From the NCBI RefSeq assembly GCF_003473485.1, contig NC_053042.1, positions 36,732,762 to 36,796,761 on the forward strand: a stretch of 64,000 bases of DNA, written 5' to 3'. This document shows, piece by piece, positions 43,053 through 55,869 of this stretch. Position 1 is the stretch's first letter; each line of letters begins with the position of its first letter. Both the position numbers and the translations under genes were made by a program. This DNA is from Medicago truncatula. Lineage: Eukaryota > Streptophyta > Magnoliopsida > Fabales > Fabaceae. The notes under the pieces are model-generated. The model was not told where the DNA came from. It ran no database searches and saw only the letters and a program-made list of their open reading frames with translations.

Positions 43053-45040
43053 TAACACCAAAGTTTAAAGTTAACCATCAAATAATTACCCTGAATTTCG
43101 AATTTTCAGAAGTCATTCTCCCTGTAAAACCAAAAATAAAATATCAATCAGATTAAAAATTAAAAATATGGAACACGTACAACATTTATATTTCATAAAC
43201 TTATGTGGAACAGACAAAATTTAGTCTGTCTTAATTAAATTCCAACCGATAGAGTGATATGGTCCAAAATGTGTGTTGAAGAGTATTTACCTTAATACAA
43301 CAAATACAACAATCGTGTGTGTTGAAGAGTATTATCCCTTCGTTCATCAAATTACCACCAAGGAGCATCATATTTTTAATTCAATTAACAATATATGATA
43401 CATTCTAGTGTACACCAACAAGTGTGTGTCAACCAATGACTAATAATGAATATCAACGAGCAAAACACAACATTAATTCAATGATAAATGTAATATATGA
43501 AAATTCTTCCTCATTTTAATCGGTAAAGAATAAGTCATAAGGTTATTTTCACAACAAACATTATAGGATTGAAGAGATGAGAGATTGCACATTTCATTTA
43601 TCTACTATCATTTCTATCAACTAATTACAAGCAGTTATCATGTTTAAAAAAACACAAGGAATAACCATTACATTAGCAAATGGAACAAATACATAAAAAA
43701 AATAAAAAAAAATAGGGCAATAGTTGATCATAGTGAAAGAACTTACTGTGAACAGCTGGCATAAGAGACAAATGGGGGATAACAATTAGATTAGCAAATT
43801 GATTGTGTGCATATAAAAAATAGTACATTGATTGATCGTATTAAAAGTACTTACCAGAAACATATGACAAAAGAGATACGAAGAGGAAGGAGATTTATCC
43901 CTTAAATCGAGATTCTTCAAATCGAAAGTTCAAACATTAATTATCAAAAACGAGAGGTCATAGTTTAAAATATAAAAGGGGGGAGACTTTTGGTGGTTTA
44001 GATTTTCACTACCCACTTAAAAGAAGTCATGACACTTGACGAAAAAAAAAAAAGAAGTCATGACATGAGAAAATTGATTTTCGAGGAGAAATTTTTCGAT
44101 AGAGAAGAAGAAAGGAGATTAGGACATAATCGATGGAGAAAAAATCAACAAAGGATGAACGAGGAGGAAAGATAATAACCTCGTGTAAATTAGGGCACAA
44201 AAATTAAACAAAACCTACAATTTTAATTATATATTTTAACGCTAATTTATCCTATCATTTATTTTTATTAGAGAGAAAGAAAAATCATAGAGCCCGCAAT
44301 TTTTTTTCTATCTTTTCATTTTTTTCTCTACACTAAATAAGGGATAATATCATTTTCTTTTATCTTTATCTCTCCACTCTTTTTTTTTAAGGAAGCTTTA
44401 TCTCTCCCCTCTTATTTTTTTCTTCTTTCTTCTTTTCATTAAGAGAGATAAAACAATAGACCCCACATTTTTTTCTCCCTTCTCACATTTTCTCTAAACC
44501 AAATTGAGGAGATTGAACTTTCTTTCGCATTATAATCCATTCCTTTAGTCATATGTTCCAATCAGGGGCGAATCCCTTCACATAAACGGGGTAGCAATGA
44601 CTACCCCAAATGAAAAATAAATCTTGCATAATTTGTATAGTTTTGAATGTAACTACACCAATAATATATTATATGATTACTCCAAACAATTTTGTTGTAT
44701 TAAAGTCGGACCAATCATATTTTCACATTCATCTAACTTAAATGACCATAAAAACTATTTGACCTAAATTTTATGAAATGTCAAAGTTAAATCTTACAAA
44801 ATTTAACTCGATAGATCCTATTTCCATCCGGTACTTTGACAATGATCTTTAGTGGACAATAATCTCTCACCATTGTCAAAGATAATTCATTTCAAATAGG
44901 TGCAGTCGGGTCGGGTCGGGTCATGTAAGATAATTAATAGTGGGGAGTATACGGTAACATTCTGACTTTAATTAATTAAAAAAAGTTCAAATGTAATGTA
45001 ACGAAAGTAACCAAAAAGAAAAACGCACACAAAGGTTCAA
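43053..45040. other. AT-rich intergenic DNA
   Basis: No supported gene. CAGGGGCGAATCCC at about 44563 looks like one end of a transposon without a visible partner. Pyrimidine-rich tracts (TTTTTCTCTACAC, TATCTCTCCACTC) fill 44280-44510. Confidence 0.4.
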
Positions 45041-45153
45041 ATGTTCCTGTTCAACAACGTTGTTCTCTTCTCTGCTTTCAGATCCATTCTTGCTCAAACA
45101 TTGCTGGAATCAAAGATAACACCCACCTCACCTACTCAATCTCATTTCACTGG
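45041..45153 (+). other. Probable non-coding 5' UTR exon of the 644-aa gene
   Basis: A less AT-rich stretch (TGTTCTCTTCTCTGCTTTCAG through ATCTCATTTCACTG) ends in a donor-like CTG|GTAACATTC at about 45153. The matching acceptor TTCTGCATTATAG|GT lies at about 46234, 20 bases before the ATG. This gives a 1.08-kb intron in the leader. Exon limits are inferred. Confidence 0.5.
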
Positions 45154-45404
45154 TAACATTCTTCTATGCTCGTTTCTATTTTAATTCGGTTTTCTGAAAT
45201 TGGGAATTTGTTTTTAATGAGTTATTGTTAGAAATTTCACACATTATGATACATATTTTCTTCAATTGAACTACAAAGGTTACTTTTTTTAGCAGAAACA
45301 TACAAGTTGCATGCTGGGTGTTTGTTTTTATTATCATACCTTGTGTTGTGTGCTGATTATGCACAATGTGTTTTTTTTAGATCAATTCAATGTGATGGCT
45401 TTTT

Positions 45405-46150
45405 GTTAGGATATAGAATAAAGAGGAAGAATTTGAGTAGTTATGAGCTGTTAGAACTTAGAACAGTTAATTAGTTAGTTAGTTACTTAACTGGCTAGTT
45501 TGTCATGTGATTTAGATTGGGTAGACAATCATTTTGGTCTCTAAACATGTGAGACGTTGTCATGTGAGACCCCTCAATGTTACGAAATTGCAGATACATC
45601 TCAAGAGAGTTAGTCATTTTGGTCCTCAAATGTGTTTTTTGCTAGTCAATTTAGTTCATAGAATTACAAACAAAAGAGCCAATTAAGGATACATTTGCAA
45701 CTTTGATACATTCAAGGACTATAATGACAGTGTCTTACACATTCCGGTACCAAAATGGTTGTTTACCTGATTTGGATTTTGTGTAGTAGTTATGTCATGC
45801 TGTATTAATTCGATCTCAACCATCCGATATCAAATTAACAGCTGAGATCGTTTGAAGCTAATTTTGATATTGTGAAATATAAGCTGTCAGATCTCAGATT
45901 AACGGTCAAGATCGTTTACTACCGGAAACTGTGTGGAATTGCTACTGCAGAGTGGATGTTCAGCTTATTAATAGCTGTGTGCTATTTCTGTTTGAAATTT
46001 GGTTATTGTTAGCAAGTCTTTAAATAGCCCTCAACGGGGAGAGGGGAGATAGATCTGAGTAATTGAGTTTTACGACCGATTAATCCAATGTGAAAGGAGA
46101 GTGCTCCTTTGTACTTCTTTTTCTTCCCATTTTGCTGTTGAATAAAAAAT
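45405..46150. mobile_element. Probable LTR-type fragment in the 5' UTR intron
   Basis: TGTTAGGATATAGAATAAAG near 45405 starts a block with TTAGTTAGTTAGTTAC. It ends with ATAGCCCTCAACGGGGAGAG, GTGCTCCTTTGTACTTC and TGTTGAATAAAAAATTCTAG, which together look like the promoter-leader part of a solo LTR. The terminal CA is not evident. A smaller element is nested inside at 45523-45770. Confidence 0.4.
45523..45770. mobile_element. Nested MITE with GTAGACAATCATTTTGGT ends
   Basis: The left GTAGACAATCATTTTGGT and right ACCAAAATGGTTGTTTAC are inverted. Flanking TGATTTAGATT and TGATTTGGATT form a near-perfect target duplication (one mismatch). Confidence 0.65.
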
Positions 46151-46253
46151 TCTAGTCTTTTTTTTTTTTTAATCTTGATTCTTTTGATTACTCAATGCTG
46201 TGTTGTTCTAACCGATGTAGATTCTGCATTATAGGTATATGTAGGGCCTCACT

Positions 46254-48188
46254 ATGAGTAGAGCATTTTCATCAAAGAAAACTTCATATTTGCCTCCGCC
46301 ACCAACACCAACAACCGCAATTGTAAAGGCCAATTCAAACAAGAAGCAAAGTCCTCGAAGCCCTTTACAGGATCTCAACCGAATTTCCAGTAGTAGCAAT
46401 GGTAGTGATGCTTCTTCATCTGTCTCCACGGAAGTCCCAAAGGGTTGCCTCAGGTTCTTGGCCTCCTCTCATTTCAAAACCCCTGTCAATAGACCCAAAA
46501 GTATCTCCAAAACACCAAATTCAGCACCCCGTGGACTTGCATTAAAACAATCTAAGTCCAATTCTAATTCCTCAAAGGAGAATCTTCCAAAGGGTAATAA
46601 TGTTGGACTGCAAACTAAAACTCTTGTATCTAATAAAGCTAAGAAGAACCCTCCATGCCTCTACCAATGGCAGTCCGGTAAGAAATCTAGTTCAAGGACT
46701 GGCCAAAAGTCGAAGCTTACTTCTACTTTGAATGAACATGGACAAATTTCACCTGCATTTCCATCTACATCCAAGGAGTTAAAGCAAAAGGAGGATATCG
46801 TTGGAGGGATAAGTGATAACGATGTTGAGTCTACCCATCTCAAATCATCTAACAGAGATGGAAATTCGACTCCCTCAAGTAAAAAAGTTTCTGAGTCGAA
46901 TTACGAGGAGGCGGAGGACAACCTTAACAGAAGTATTAGTAAAACACCCCCAATTCATAGCTCTCTTTCCCCAGAGATACAAGGTGGTTCTTCTTTGGAC
47001 TCAACAACAACACCTGGTTGTTATGCTGCAGGTTATATTGTTTCTGGTGTCACTGACAAAAGGAAATGTAGGCCTAGAGGGATTCTCACTGTAGAAGAGA
47101 ACTATTCATGCTCTGCTAAATCGGTTGCCGATAGTATTGATGATGGAGAAGACGATGATGACGATGAGAAGAAAACAATGGATGTCATTAAGGAAGATAG
47201 CCCTTCATTGTTGCCTTTGCCAACTGAAGCTTTAGTGCATTGGCTTAGTTCTCCAACTAGAAAGGGAGAGAAAATTCTGAATCGGAAGTCTGAAATTGGA
47301 CTCGTAGAGTCCATAACTCTTGGTTCCAGTACTTCACCATCATCCAGTTCAAAAAAATTCTGGAATTTATGTGATAGTTCTAAAACTGTTTGGAATGCAA
47401 GTGATAGCAGTGATATGTCTGGTACTGCTAATGGTATGAGGAGAAAAATGAGTTCTTCAATTTCTCCAGGTAGTCTTTCTGAATTTCAAGTACCTTTTGA
47501 TTCCATATTGTTTTCTCCGAAATCCTCACCCAATTGTAAGGCAGACAGATCAGAAAATTTTATTGATGAGAACTCTCCATTCTCGCTGAATTCAATTAGC
47601 AGTGGAAATGTGATTCAAACTCCACAGTCAGATTGCAGTTCAGATTTACATGTTGGACTATCACTGGCGCACATAGATAATCAAAGGAAAGATAATTTTA
47701 ACCCTGACTTTAATTCATTCAGTGATGTTCTTCAATCAGAAAACATCCTTCTCAATAGTTCTTTGCCACTGGAGGATTCAGTTAATTCAAGTTTCCAATT
47801 TGATTGTTTAACTATGCCTTATGAATCAATTGATCTCAGCAAACTTCCAAAAAAATTGGATGCTCGGGATCCTCCTTGGTTATCTAGTTCTACAATAGAG
47901 GATGGATCACAATCTCAAATGAGGATATCTTGGAGGGAAGGGTTAATGAACCAAGTTAATGAGGTAGATGAGTTTGACTCTTGTAGATGTCTGTCAGATG
48001 AAGATCTCTCCGATGACAACGACTGTGGTAGCAATAGGGTATCAGGTACTCTAGTTAATATTGAAGTAGATGACATCAAAAAACCAAACTATGATGTGGG
48101 ACTCACTGAAACTGAAGATAAGGAATTGGAAACAGATGGGATTGGCAATGAAATGTTTTCTGGTGCCGAGTCCATAAGCACCGATTAA
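46254..48188 (+). CDS. Serine-rich plant protein of unknown function (644 aa)
   Basis: The single coding exon runs from MSRAFSSKKTSYLPPPP to AESISTD*. No catalytic domain is visible. Recognisable blocks are SPRSPLQDLNRI (about 35), PKGCLRFLASSHFKTPVNRP (62-81), SISKTPNSAPRG, KKNPPCLYQWQSGKKSSSR (about 129-147), TPGCYAAGYIVSGVTDKRKC with RPRGIL (about 252-276), an acidic run DDGEDDDDDEKK (about 296-307), and LPLPTEALVHWLSSPTRKGE. Several TPP/SP/TP motifs and basic KK patches suggest a nuclear, phosphorylated, largely disordered protein (inference). From memory, proteins with the GCLRFL and CLYQWQSGKK blocks occur across flowering plants without a firm function. The ATG is the first after a probable leader intron. 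The frame is long and clean, so the gene is real. Confidence 0.88.
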   Translation: MSRAFSSKKTSYLPPPPTPTTAIVKANSNKKQSPRSPLQDLNRISSSSNGSDASSSVSTEVPKGCLRFLASSHFKTPVNRPKSISKTPNSAPRGLALKQSKSNSNSSKENLPKGNNVGLQTKTLVSNKAKKNPPCLYQWQSGKKSSSRTGQKSKLTSTLNEHGQISPAFPSTSKELKQKEDIVGGISDNDVESTHLKSSNRDGNSTPSSKKVSESNYEEAEDNLNRSISKTPPIHSSLSPEIQGGSSLDSTTTPGCYAAGYIVSGVTDKRKCRPRGILTVEENYSCSAKSVADSIDDGEDDDDDEKKTMDVIKEDSPSLLPLPTEALVHWLSSPTRKGEKILNRKSEIGLVESITLGSSTSPSSSSKKFWNLCDSSKTVWNASDSSDMSGTANGMRRKMSSSISPGSLSEFQVPFDSILFSPKSSPNCKADRSENFIDENSPFSLNSISSGNVIQTPQSDCSSDLHVGLSLAHIDNQRKDNFNPDFNSFSDVLQSENILLNSSLPLEDSVNSSFQFDCLTMPYESIDLSKLPKKLDARDPPWLSSSTIEDGSQSQMRISWREGLMNQVNEVDEFDSCRCLSDEDLSDDNDCGSNRVSGTLVNIEVDDIKKPNYDVGLTETEDKELETDGIGNEMFSGAESISTD

Positions 48189-49700
48189 GGCGGTTTAGTT
48201 GCTATTTGAACAAGTTATTTGAAGTGTGAAATTTAAATAGGAAGAAGGAAGAATCTACTTAGAGGAAGCAATTTTTTTTCTTCTTGTTTTCAATATTGGA
48301 ATAATTTACTGCTCAAGTGGTTGATCAGGTCAATAATGGTAACTCAGTTGAGCAATTTGTTCTTCCTGAACTACAAATATTTTTATTGACAGTCTCTTTT
48401 CATTTGTAATTTTCTCCCCATAGTTTTCCATCATTGTTTTTAGTGAAATTTGTTTTCATTCTTCTACCGGTTAACCTACATGGAAGCCATTTATAAAATA
48501 TTTATGTTATCAGTATGGCTTTGGACAGAGTCTCTAAGTTGTTAATTGGCCACAGGCAATTACAAATAGTAGCTAATGTCGATAACTTCAACTAATCTTT
48601 TTTGAGATATAATATAAAAATTGGTAGAGATTACATACTGATGCATAAGCTTGTGTTAAGTAGTTGAAGAGGCTCAATGACAATGTTTCAAAAGCAATCC
48701 ACAGGAGGCTAGTGAGTGTACCAAAATAGTTTATATTAGTCCTCTAAAAAAGGGGTTTAATTTCATGATCAAATGTAAATTAACCATAAAGTCGAAGAGT
48801 AAGATGCAAATTGATGTTACATGTGACTTCGAGTCTTCAATTAATCATTTACATTATTCCAGATCAACAATTTCCATTACCAAGTCCCCCCTTTCATTCA
48901 TAGAGAAGAAATGACTTTTTATTTTTATTTTAGCTTGGAAAACATAAGAAAAATTGGTTGAACCAACTCCGATGGAATTGATTTGAGCTACGAGTCAGGG
49001 TCTTAAGTTCAAACTCGAACGAAGGAGAAAAAAATTAATATAACTACTAATTACTAACATTTGTCGTTCAAATAAAAAAGTGACTCTCATTTCACATCAG
49101 CCTTTTACTAATCTCACTCCACAATGCAAATTCTGCTTTAAATTCGCGATGTTATAAATTGAAGTAATGTGTTGAAGAGGAAATTGACAGATAGAGAACC
49201 TCAATTTCTCAAAGAAATAAAAACTCTATTACTAATGTTGAGTGTATAAAAGTCTAATTATACACAATACTTCACCATTACTAGAATATAGACGTTTAGA
49301 CACCAAAATCCTTGAATTCTTTCGAAAAATAAAGACAAATCGTACTAATAGCTAGATACAAATATGTACCATGAATATCCATTTTTCCCAAACACACTAA
49401 ACCTTCCATAATTGAAGCTGCAGTAGCATCAGGTTCATGACCGAATGCTCATGTATATGTTGACCTTACTTAAGCCTGCACGACGTGATGATATTTGAGA
49501 AAGTAAGGTCTCCAAACTCGCCAAAAGTTTTGATCTCGGTAGGACATCAGAAGCATATATTTCTACCGATTTATTATATAATACCCCGGACATCATATAA
49601 TATTTGATTTAACTGGAATAGCTAATATAAAACAAATCGAACTGGATTTAACATTGCACGGTTAGCAAACAAATCTAATCAAATCTTTTGTTGATAACTA
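48189..49700. other. 3' UTR and intergenic DNA
   Basis: 48189-48430 is probably the 3' UTR of the upstream gene. Beyond it, 48950-49050 has a degenerate SINE-like phrase (TTTGAGCTACGAGTCAGGG, TTAAGTTCAAACTCG). The rest is unassigned. Confidence 0.4.
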
Positions 49701-49856
49701 TTCTTAGCCGCAAGTACAACAGAATTGTAAACGAAAGCTCAAGCACAACCAATCCATAATCAAATTGTGCCAATTAACAAAAACAACTATTCCAAAACAT
49801 AGCAACACAACAATTTGACAACCTGTTCTTAGTAAACAGACACATCTTTCTAATTT

Positions 49857-51584
49857 CTAGACTGCTTTTGCTTTTGGGGTTTTCTTCCTCAACTGTTTTC
49901 TGGGAATTGAGTTCTTCATCCCTATGAAAAATAGCAGTGCACCAAAAAGTGCTGCGTTCTGCAACCAAAAGTTAACGCATTATTAAATTGTATTAGAGAT
50001 AAACCATCAGCCAGAAACACAGGAAATAGCAAGAGTTTGCATACCTGAATGAACTCATTTAGCAACAAACCGTATTCGGGCTTAGTAGGTCTATAGTTGT
50101 AGAAATCATACAGAATAGGGGTAGTAAGCGCCAAATGTGAAAGCTACAAAAATAAAGAGGAAAAACTCAGTTTATAATACAACATTTTAGGACTAGAAGA
50201 ATATCAAAATATGAAAAGTGTATTTGAAAAATGCCAATATCTATGTCTATTCATTCTTAAGCTAACAGAGGAAGCATTTACCAAGAGAAAGGATCCAAAT
50301 GTGCTGCCAAACACAAACAGAATTCCTCCAACTCCCTTGAGAAATATGATAGTGGCAACGAATTGACGAACCTGTATGAAACATTTCAATCAGAAAGACA
50401 ATCAAGAAAAAATTGAGTTCATTCTGAAAAAACCATAACATATAGGAGAAGAAACAATAATCTTACATAAGTTGCGTTAAAATCTGGTATCGCTACCCCC
50501 AATTTGGAGGATAAATTTTTCCTTACAACCGTGAGCTTGGGAATCAACTCCTTTGAAAAGGGTCCACCAGTGGCATCAAATTCATTAAACCTAGCAATAC
50601 CGTAAATTACATATAAATAAGAAAGTACCAAATGTGTCTTCAATAATATTATTAGAAAATAAAAAATGTATACGATATACAGGCAAAGCACATTCATAAA
50701 CATCAACCCTGCAATTCACTTCTAAGCAAGATATGAAGTAAAGTAATAACCTTAACTGCAGAAAAAGCTGCAGCTTACAACAAAAATACATTCCAAGTAA
50801 CAAGTCTCCAAGACATTATATCATAGCAATAAAATTTAGTACTAGACACACAATCTCTGCACAAATGCATACGGATCTATTTGAATTGACTTACTTGAGC
50901 TTATCTACTAGCATAAGTACTTGTGAGACTTTAGGGAGAGTTCATGGAAACAATTTATAACATGTTCATAAATTGTTTTCAGCTTGTTTCCATAAGCTCT
51001 CCAGGGTATTACTTTAACCCTAACAAATCTATGTAACAACTACCATTGGAAAACAAACTCGACGGTCTTCTATTCCGCCAGATTTCAAAACACAGCTAAA
51101 CTTCTATTAAATGCAAACTTGAAAATCCTCAATGAATTGAAGAAAACAACTTAAAAGGAACAACAATGAAACCCATTATGAACTAACAAGCAACTTAAAA
51201 TTTCAAGATTTCATTGGTTAATAATTTTAAATTGCTATTGCATACCAATATCTATGCTAATGATAACACAACATTGCAATCCCAACAAGTAAAGCATAAT
51301 TTAAAACATAATGAATCAATAATTCACATAAAAACCACAAAGCATAAACAAGAACTCTCCTTTTCCTAAATCATCACTAATAAACAAGTAAGATTTGTGG
51401 GATCCAAAACCCAAATCTGGTGAAAACCCAGATGCAGAAAAACTAAAATATAACGGAAAAAAGATAAAAGGAGCAATTTTGAAAAGATTGGATCTAGAGA
51501 GAGAGAGAGAACTGACATCTGCCATGCGGAGAGGATGAAGAGGGAAGCAAAGAGAACACGACCCATGAAGGAGAAGAACCCCAT
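49857..51584 (-). CDS. HRLI1-like: HR-like lesion-inducing membrane protein
   Basis: Five exons (51517-51584, 50467-50590, 50282-50371, 50045-50143, 49857-49958) join in phase to 160 aa plus stop, the normal size for the plant HR-lesion family (PF05514). The protein reads MGFFSFMGRVLFASLFILSA and continues FNEFDATGGP, VRQFVATIIFLKGVGGILFV, FGSTFGSFLL, LTTPILYDFYNY and NAALFGALLFFIGMKNSIPR. It ends in a basic tail, RKKTPKAKAV. Four hydrophobic segments predict an integral membrane protein, N-terminal one at about 5-22. Members trigger lesion-like cell death when overexpressed in tobacco; the normal role is unclear and some are placed in the ER. All introns are GT/AG, with the first donor splitting the codon after WQ. 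Confidence 0.93.
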
Positions 51585-51589
51585 TTTTG

Positions 51590-51665
51590 TTTTCTCTCTC
51601 AAGCTCTCGGTCACTGTGTTGCTGGAGAGAGAGAGAGTGTGAGAGTCAGAGAGAGAGAGAGAGAA
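51590..51665 (-). promoter_or_regulatory. GA/CT-rich 5' leader of the HR-lesion gene
   Basis: Runs of GAGAGAGA (51630-51664 on the plus strand, CTCTCT on the transcript strand) directly precede the ATG, a common feature of plant leaders and GAGA-type promoters. Confidence 0.5.
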
Positions 51666-51699
51666 GAAAATATGAAGAGTCGCAGTGTTGTGTTGCACG

Positions 51700-54165
51700 A
51701 CACTCTCCTTAATCTGACCAATGGGAAGGAACCAAATTATGTTTGTTTTTTTCTTGAGAATCAAATTATGTGTTTTTTTATTAAAAGAATTAGATGAGAT
51801 AGTAATAGTAATTTTTATATTTTAGGGTAATATATGGATATGATTTTTTTTTTCTAAACTGGTATCCAACTATTTTAGTAAAATTGTAAAGAGTTTTTTC
51901 AAAAAAAGAAAAAAATAGATGTGGTATTTTATTTGATATTGGGGGGTCAACTTTAGACCAATTTTTTCAATCCTTATTAAGGAGATTTTTTAATTTTATT
52001 GGAATTTTTTAATTTTTAAGGGAATTGAATAAAATTTATGCTATAGTTTTACGTTTGGAATATATATAATTTTTTTAAGGGAATTTGTAATTTTATTTGA
52101 TTTTTTTTAATTTTTTATTAAATCTTTTAATTATTTTATTAACCTTCCGATTCCTAATGGGAAAAGACTCTAATGATTGAAAGTTTAAATCAAATGTATG
52201 TAAATTACGATCAAGAATAAACTCTATCATAAATTAAACTCGATTTTTTTGAACGATCTATCTCAGGAGGTCATTCGAGTCCAATCACTTAATTGAATAT
52301 TTTAAATTTTAAGGCAATTGAATAAATATTATGTTATAGTCTCCCTAAAAAAAATTATGTTATAGTTTTATGTTTGGAATATATAATTTTTAAATCCTCT
52401 CAAAAAATATTTTTAAGAGATTTTTAAAAAAATTATCTTTTAGTTCATTAAATTTTATATTTATTTCAATTCGATTTTTTAAGTTTTCTTTTACAATTTC
52501 TCCAAAAAGTGTTTGCTTACAACTAGATTGGTTCATTAAATTTTAATGAACTAATACACATCATACAACACAGTGAACCCAACACAGGCACAATATCAAA
52601 TTGCAAAAGAAATTGATGTGAAAAGTCGTAAGAATCAATGCAAACCTATGAGAAGTGAGTATAATCAAATTGCAATGTTCAAACTTATGCTATTAAAAAA
52701 AAATTAAAAAAAAAACTTTAAAGAGTGCAGAACAAATGAATACAACTTAAAAATCTTAACTAAAAACTTAAAAAGAATGTTGTTTTACAATTTTGAAATC
52801 AACTTTAACAAATAACTACAATTAAAGAGAACTTTAAATTTACAGACGTTAAACCATAATTTCTTAAAATTTAAACTTATTGATCCGGTCTCGACTCAAC
52901 AGTCTTAAAGCATTGAACAATTGACAAGTTACTTTTTTACTCATCAATCTTTCAATGTGTACTAATACCTGAAAACATCTCCCCAAAGATAGTGAATATA
53001 AAACTCAATAATATAGAATTTATATAAAATTGTTTTAATGTTTTCAGCCATGTCGGTGCTAAGAGTGGAAAATTCCTCTCAATCAAGTTTGACTTTCACC
53101 AAGAACCATCTTTTATTCTTATTATATCTCAAAAAATCATAGATATTTATATATTCTTAAACTTATCCTCATTGTTTAAGATGCATTTCATAAGGTTAAC
53201 CTCTTTTGGTAATATTTGAAGATTAACTAACTAACTCATGTAAACAATGCCCTAATATTATCACTTACCAATATACATTTATACCTATTCATATTTATAA
53301 GTATAACTATAAATATTATATATCATATACTAGAACTTAATATTATAATAAACAATATTATAATTTAGCTCTCCAACCAAATTAATTTCACTCCAAACTG
53401 AGTCAAGTTATAGTTTTCTACAGTTAGCAACTTTACCTTAAATTTTTGTGATAGAAGATATGTGAAGGAACTACTACATGTAGGTATATGATAAAATTAT
53501 GAGATATAATACGAAGGAAACTACTACATTTCTTCTTTCAGTCTAAACTAGTTCTACTAAAAAACGAGTTTTCTAGCTCAAGATATAAGTATTCTAAGCT
53601 GATTGGTGCAGAGTAACTTATAAATAAGATTTCAAAACAATACTTTCCAGTTATATGTCATTTTCATTTCTTTTTCTCTTACGGACTTATTATGTAAGAG
53701 AAGATTGTTAAACCAACTTGCTAGTTTCTACAACAAACTTATCTTCACTTTTCACCTTTTTCTGTCATACTCTTTCTTTTAATTCTTTTGAATTCGTTTT
53801 TCTTAGTGGGTTCAACTACCCCTACTGTATCTTTAATGGTTCACTTCTTCCTATTAGCATCAATGAGGCATGTGTCTTGGCTAGGTTATAGTGTCTTCTC
53901 TTACTTGAAATTAAGTTAAATGGTTAAATGTGTAATTTTACCTTCTTTAAACATTTTGAATTGAAAAACCAAATAGGAGAAAACATTGTAAATTATTGTT
54001 GATCGTCCAAAATAAGAAAGATACATGGCAAGGAAGGAATCTATGACCATAGGCGTAAAATGGTAATAATATTTAAATTATAAAGCCTCATTTCAATGCA
54101 CACACCTCAAATTAAAGGGAAAAGAAAATTGGAATATTGAATGGTATGCGATGAAAGTGAAATGG
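51700..54165. other. AT-rich intergenic DNA
   Basis: No supported gene. Repeated phrases such as AATTTTATG-TATAGTTTTATGTTTGGAATATATA occur at about 52036 and 52362, indicating an old duplicated repeat. Confidence 0.4.
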
Positions 54166-54422
54166 CTTCATGATTTTTTTTTTGAAACAACAAATTTTAT
54201 TAATCACCAGGTTCCTGCTCAAGACGAATAGGAATTGGTGAAAATGAGAATACAAACTAAATGTGTCGTATATAGGCGGAACACCTGAAAATAAACACCA
54301 AGAAAAACACCCAAGAGGACAACACCCACCAACATACACGTCACCGCCTAAAACAGAATCCTCCACGAAAACGACCATTGTAAACACGATATCTCGCACC
54401 ACTCATCGTCACAACTCATCCC

Positions 54423-55444
54423 CAGTGGTGGAGCCACGTTCACCTCAGGGGATGCACATGCACCTCCTCACATTTATAATTTTGCACTTCTATGCTATTA
54501 TATTTTTATGTTGAATCCCCTCAGTTTTCTATTTTGCACCTCCTTTGCATCTGACTTTGAAATATGTTCGTAGATTTAGGCACACATCTTTTTTCTATTG
54601 GATTTATTTATGTGCTGGCCTGCCGGAGCCCATCATTAGTTATTACCGATGCAATTCAACTTTTCTTGTTAACTATATATACCTTCTTCTTATTATTATA
54701 TTATAATAATTATTTACTAAAATACCAAGAATGAATCTCCTGCTATCGAATTTAACAAGATATACCACTAAGCCCATACGAATCATATTGGTTGATGCGC
54801 GCAAGTGTTATTTATAACTCATATTTCATAAAAAAAAAAATCTTATACCAATCTTATTTTTATTACCTTGTTAAAAAACTTTTTCTTTTCTAAATTATTG
54901 ATGATATTACTTCTCTATATGATTGGTGATTGATGATATTACTTTTCTAATGTCAAATGGTAAATATTAGAATTTACGGGTAGTGTAAGAAATTTACAAA
55001 ATTTATATGTTAATATAACAACTTTTGAAGTTAGCCATGATCATTTTTATGTTATGAAGATTGTGAAGACTATGTTGCGTAATCAAATGGAGGCAATGGG
55101 ATGTATTATACCACCAAAAAAAATATGGAGGCAATGGATGACCGATTATTATCTTATAACTTATATTGAGAGATGTGTTTGATAACATGAATAATAGGTT
55201 GATAAACCGCATTTGGGACCAAAAAAAAAATCGATAAACCACATAATGAGAAATTGTATAATATGTTTTTAATTTTGATTACAATTTTTTTTTGAGAAGG
55301 ATTACAATTTTAAATCAGTTGGTAGAGACAATGCATAATATATGCAAAGTCCGGGGTTCGAGCTCCGACCACCACAATACAAAAAAAAAATAATTTAGAT
55401 TCGTCGCTTGAACCCCCTGGTCCAGGGTCCTGGCAACGCCACTG
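54423..55444. mobile_element. hAT-like element with 8-bp target duplication
   Basis: It begins CAGTGGTGGAGCCACG and ends GGCAACGCCACTG, matching the common plant CAGTGGCGGA end type. The perfect 8-bp repeat CTCATCCC lies at 54415-54422 and 55445-55452. No intact transposase is present. Confidence 0.85.
55309..55392 (+). repeat. tRNA-derived SINE-like fragment
   Basis: ATCAGTTGGTAGAG resembles an A box and GGGGTTCGAGCTCCG a B box, with about 35 bases between and an A-run after. A weaker relative lies at 61260-61328. No tRNA cloverleaf can be folded. Confidence 0.45.
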
Positions 55445-55869
55445 CTCATCCCCAACGAAACACCCCTAAAAAATAAACTCCCAGACCTCAACACATAGTT
55501 AAGCCACATCCGAAAAGATCAAACATCATCCACCACCTCCCGACCTCTGATCCACAAAAAGAAACCATAAAAAGCCCAAAACCAAACTTGAGTCAAAGAA
55601 CCGACTTCCGATCTCGAATTAAAAGTGATTGGCCCACCAGCCTTTAGGACCAAATCGGAAGGGCACCCCTCACCCTCAGTAGATCAGATAAACACCAAAT
55701 AAAGCCAAAACAAGATTGTAGCTAGACACCGACTCCTGATTTCGAAGCAAAAGTAACCGGCCCACCGGAAAACTAGCACACAAAACGTATGACAAAAGAC
55801 ATGATAAGCAGAGGTGCAAACAACAATCAAAAGGATAAGGTTTAACTCAATGGGAACCGCTCCCTTCAT

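Larger units (their letters stand above)
54170..55800. repeat. GC-richer dispersed repeat split by a hAT insertion
   Basis: 54170-54422 and 55445-55800 share a CCACC/CCGAC-rich style (AACACCCAAGAGGACAACAC; CACCACCTCCCGACCTCTG). They rejoin perfectly across the hAT target duplication. It may be the antisense 3' part of a retroelement, judging from the leading T-run at 54174. Two phrases around CCGACT-CCGATTTCGAA recur near 55602 and 55728. Confidence 0.45.

Noticed and set aside
55309..55392. tRNA gene
   Set aside because: A- and B-box-like words are present but no cloverleaf or acceptor stem; better read as a SINE remnant.
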